Positions 12,734 to 14,321 of a stretch of 14,321 nt of DNA are shown one piece after another (position 1 is the stretch's first letter; every line of letters starts with the position of its first letter). Under the pieces are notes generated by a model. That model made no database searches and was not told the DNA's origin. It was given only the letters and a program-made list of their open reading frames with translations. Source of the DNA: an uncultured Eubacteriales bacterium (GTDB taxonomy: Bacteria > Bacillota > Clostridia > Oscillospirales > Oscillospiraceae). The stretch is taken from the NCBI GenBank assembly GCA_900549475.1, contig UROF01000043.1, forward strand, positions 1 through 14,321, in the 5' to 3' direction. The position numbers and the translations under genes were made by a program.

Positions 12734-14275
12734 TTGCCCCGTCAATCTGTACTTGTGCTGGACTTTGGCGGTCAGTATAATCAGCTGATCGCCCGCCGCG
12801 TCCGGGAATGTCATGTCTACTGTGAGGTAAAGCCCTATACCATCTCTTTGGAGGAAATTCGGGCGTTTGACCCCATGGGTATTATTTTCACCGGCGGACC
12901 CAACAGTGTCTACGATGAGAAGGCTCCCCATGTGGATCCGGAGATCTTCCGGCTGGGAGTGCCCATCCTGGGCATTTGCTATGGCTGCCAGCTGATGGCA
13001 CACACACTGGGCGGACAGGTCACCGCTGCCCAGGAGGATACCGCCCGTGAGTACGGCAAGACGGAGACCTTCTATCATACGGACTGCCGCCTGTTCAAAG
13101 GCCTGCCGGAGACAGGCGTATCCTGGATGAGCCACGGAGATTACATGGCAAAGGTGCCGGAAGGCTTTGCTCTGGTGGCTCATACTGCGGCCTGCCCCAA
13201 TGTGGCCATTGCCGACGAGAGCCGGGGCTTTTATGGAGTTCAGTACCACCCGGAGGTGAACCACACGGAGCACGGGGTGGATATGATCCGCAATTTCCTC
13301 TATGAGGTCTGCGGCGCCAGAGGCGAGTGGACCATGGGGGACTACAAGAACACCGCTATCGCTGCCATCCGGGAGAAGGTAGGAAACGGTAAAGTGCTGC
13401 TGGCTCTCTCCGGCGGAGTGGATTCCTCTGTCTGTGCTGCACTGCTGGCAGAGGCGGTGGGCCGTCAGTTGACTTGCGTGTTTGTGGACCATGGCCTTAT
13501 GCGCAAGGATGAAGGGGACGAGGTGGAGGCTGCCTTCCGACCCTGGGATATCAACTTTGTCCGGGTAGATGCAGAGGCGCGGTTCCTTCTGAAGCTGGCC
13601 GGAGAGGCGGAGCCGGAGCGGAAGCGGAAGATCATCGGCGAGGAGTTCATCCGGGTATTTGAGGAAGAGGCAAAGAAGATCGGAACAGTGGACTTTTTGG
13701 CGCAGGGAACGATCTATCCGGATGTGATTGAGTCCGGTGCCGGAGATGCCGCTGTGATCAAAAGCCATCACAACGTAGGCGGCCTGCCGGACTATGTGGA
13801 CTTCAAGGAGATCATTGAACCCCTGCGGCTGCTGTTTAAGGACGAGGTGCGGCAGCTGGGGCGGGAGCTGGGCCTGCCGGAATATTTGGTGAGCCGCCAG
13901 CCGTTCCCGGGACCTGGCCTTGCGATCCGCGTCATTGGGGATCTTACCAAGGAGAAGCTGGATATTCTCCGGGAGGCAGATGCGATTTACCGTGAGGAGA
14001 TTGCCGCTGCCGGTGAGGATAAGAACATCAACCAGTATTTCGCTGTGCTGACCAATACCCGCAGTGTGGGCGTCATGGGCGACGGACGTACCTACGACTA
14101 TACCCTGGCTCTGCGCGCGGTGACCACCAGCGATTTTATGACAGCCGACTGGGCAAGGATTCCGTATGATGTGCTGGACCGGATATCCACCCGCATTGTC
14201 AACGAGGTCAAGGGTATCAACCGCATTGTCTACGATATCACCAGTAAGCCCCCGGCAACCATTGAATGGGAATGA
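12734..14275 (+). CDS. guaA: GMP synthase (glutamine-hydrolysing)
   Basis: A 513-aa bifunctional enzyme making GMP from XMP, ATP and glutamine, the same length as Bacillus GuaA. The start is TTG 12734, 8 nt after GAAGGAG (12719-12725); the GTG at 12725 lies inside that site. The class I glutamine amidotransferase domain (1 to about 195) has oxyanion motif FTGGPNSVY, catalytic C82 (GICYGCQ) and H173/E175 (QYHPEV). The ATP pyrophosphatase domain starts near 205, with P-loop SGGVDSS (227-233). The C-terminal dimerisation and XMP-binding part ends in DITSKPPATIEWE, as in the family. All catalytic residues are present. It probably shares the xpt transcript. Confidence 0.97.
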   Translation: MPRQSVLVLDFGGQYNQLIARRVRECHVYCEVKPYTISLEEIRAFDPMGIIFTGGPNSVYDEKAPHVDPEIFRLGVPILGICYGCQLMAHTLGGQVTAAQEDTAREYGKTETFYHTDCRLFKGLPETGVSWMSHGDYMAKVPEGFALVAHTAACPNVAIADESRGFYGVQYHPEVNHTEHGVDMIRNFLYEVCGARGEWTMGDYKNTAIAAIREKVGNGKVLLALSGGVDSSVCAALLAEAVGRQLTCVFVDHGLMRKDEGDEVEAAFRPWDINFVRVDAEARFLLKLAGEAEPERKRKIIGEEFIRVFEEEAKKIGTVDFLAQGTIYPDVIESGAGDAAVIKSHHNVGGLPDYVDFKEIIEPLRLLFKDEVRQLGRELGLPEYLVSRQPFPGPGLAIRVIGDLTKEKLDILREADAIYREEIAAAGEDKNINQYFAVLTNTRSVGVMGDGRTYDYTLALRAVTTSDFMTADWARIPYDVLDRISTRIVNEVKGINRIVYDITSKPPATIEWE

Positions 14276-14321
14276 CGCTCGAAACGGCGAAAACCCGCAT
14301 GAATACAGGCTTTTTTGCCCG
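14276..14321 (+). other. guaA 3' flank, possible truncated terminator
   Basis: The last 46 bases hold an A-run and CCCGC, then CAGGC followed by TTTTTT. This could be a weak terminator, but the pairing is poor and the window ends before it can be judged. Confidence 0.25.

Noticed and set aside
11840..13771. 643-aa open frame on the minus strand opposite xpt and guaA
   Set aside because: It lies antisense to two well-supported enzymes and across a terminator, has no family signature, and is explained by GC-rich codon use leaving few stops on the opposite strand.

Overview
The window looks like chromosomal backbone of a moderately high-GC, Gram-positive gut Clostridium, most likely the Oscillospiraceae (Flavonifractor/Oscillibacter/Intestinimonas-like). 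The reasons are a lipobox lipoprotein, strong GGAGG ribosome-binding sites including several in front of TTG or GTG starts, a Gram-positive-type SOS box candidate, and the gene order DUF1385 - prmC - recA - recX - rimO - ... - pgsA. This placement is inference from gene content; no database was searched. Twelve protein genes, all on the + strand, and one tRNA gene on the - strand are supported.

Layout. 1-327: a tRNA-Leu(CAA) gene with its own promoter and terminator, divergent from everything else. 343-4361: a lipoprotein with Asp-rich FG-GAP-like repeats, an OmpR-family response regulator and a membrane sensor kinase, apparently one signalling operon. The regulator and kinase are pushed apart by a tandem array with a 206-bp period. 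Each unit contains a copy of the last 61 bp of the regulator gene plus a 145-bp hairpin-rich spacer. 4378-7630: a promoter overlapped by a LexA-box-like site, then yqhQ (DUF1385), prmC (release-factor methyltransferase) and recA. 7631-8498: a hairpin-rich intergenic element, then recX. 8499-11786: a promoter and a GC-rich leader with competing helices, then rimO (S12 methylthiotransferase), an unassigned protein with an ADP-ribosyltransferase-like N-terminus, an HD-domain hydrolase and pgsA. The first three of these are joined by 4-bp overlaps. A strong terminator ends the unit. 11861-14275: xpt and guaA, the salvage and final steps of GMP synthesis, with a clear sigma-A-type promoter before xpt.

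Together the genes cover envelope sensing, translation termination and ribosome modification, homologous recombination and its modulation, phospholipid synthesis and guanine nucleotide supply. Most are ordinary housekeeping genes. The most unusual structure is the tandem array at 2388-2860: every junction recreates an intact regulator C-terminus, so the array could expand or contract without damaging the protein while changing the RNA between regulator and kinase. Next are the rimO leader, the candidate SOS site, a perfect 12-bp inverted repeat before prmC, and the uncharacterised ART-like protein coupled to rimO.

Translation starts were reassigned from the longest open frames where a Shine-Dalgarno sequence and family length agreed. 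The kinase, rimO and guaA use TTG, and the lipoprotein uses GTG.
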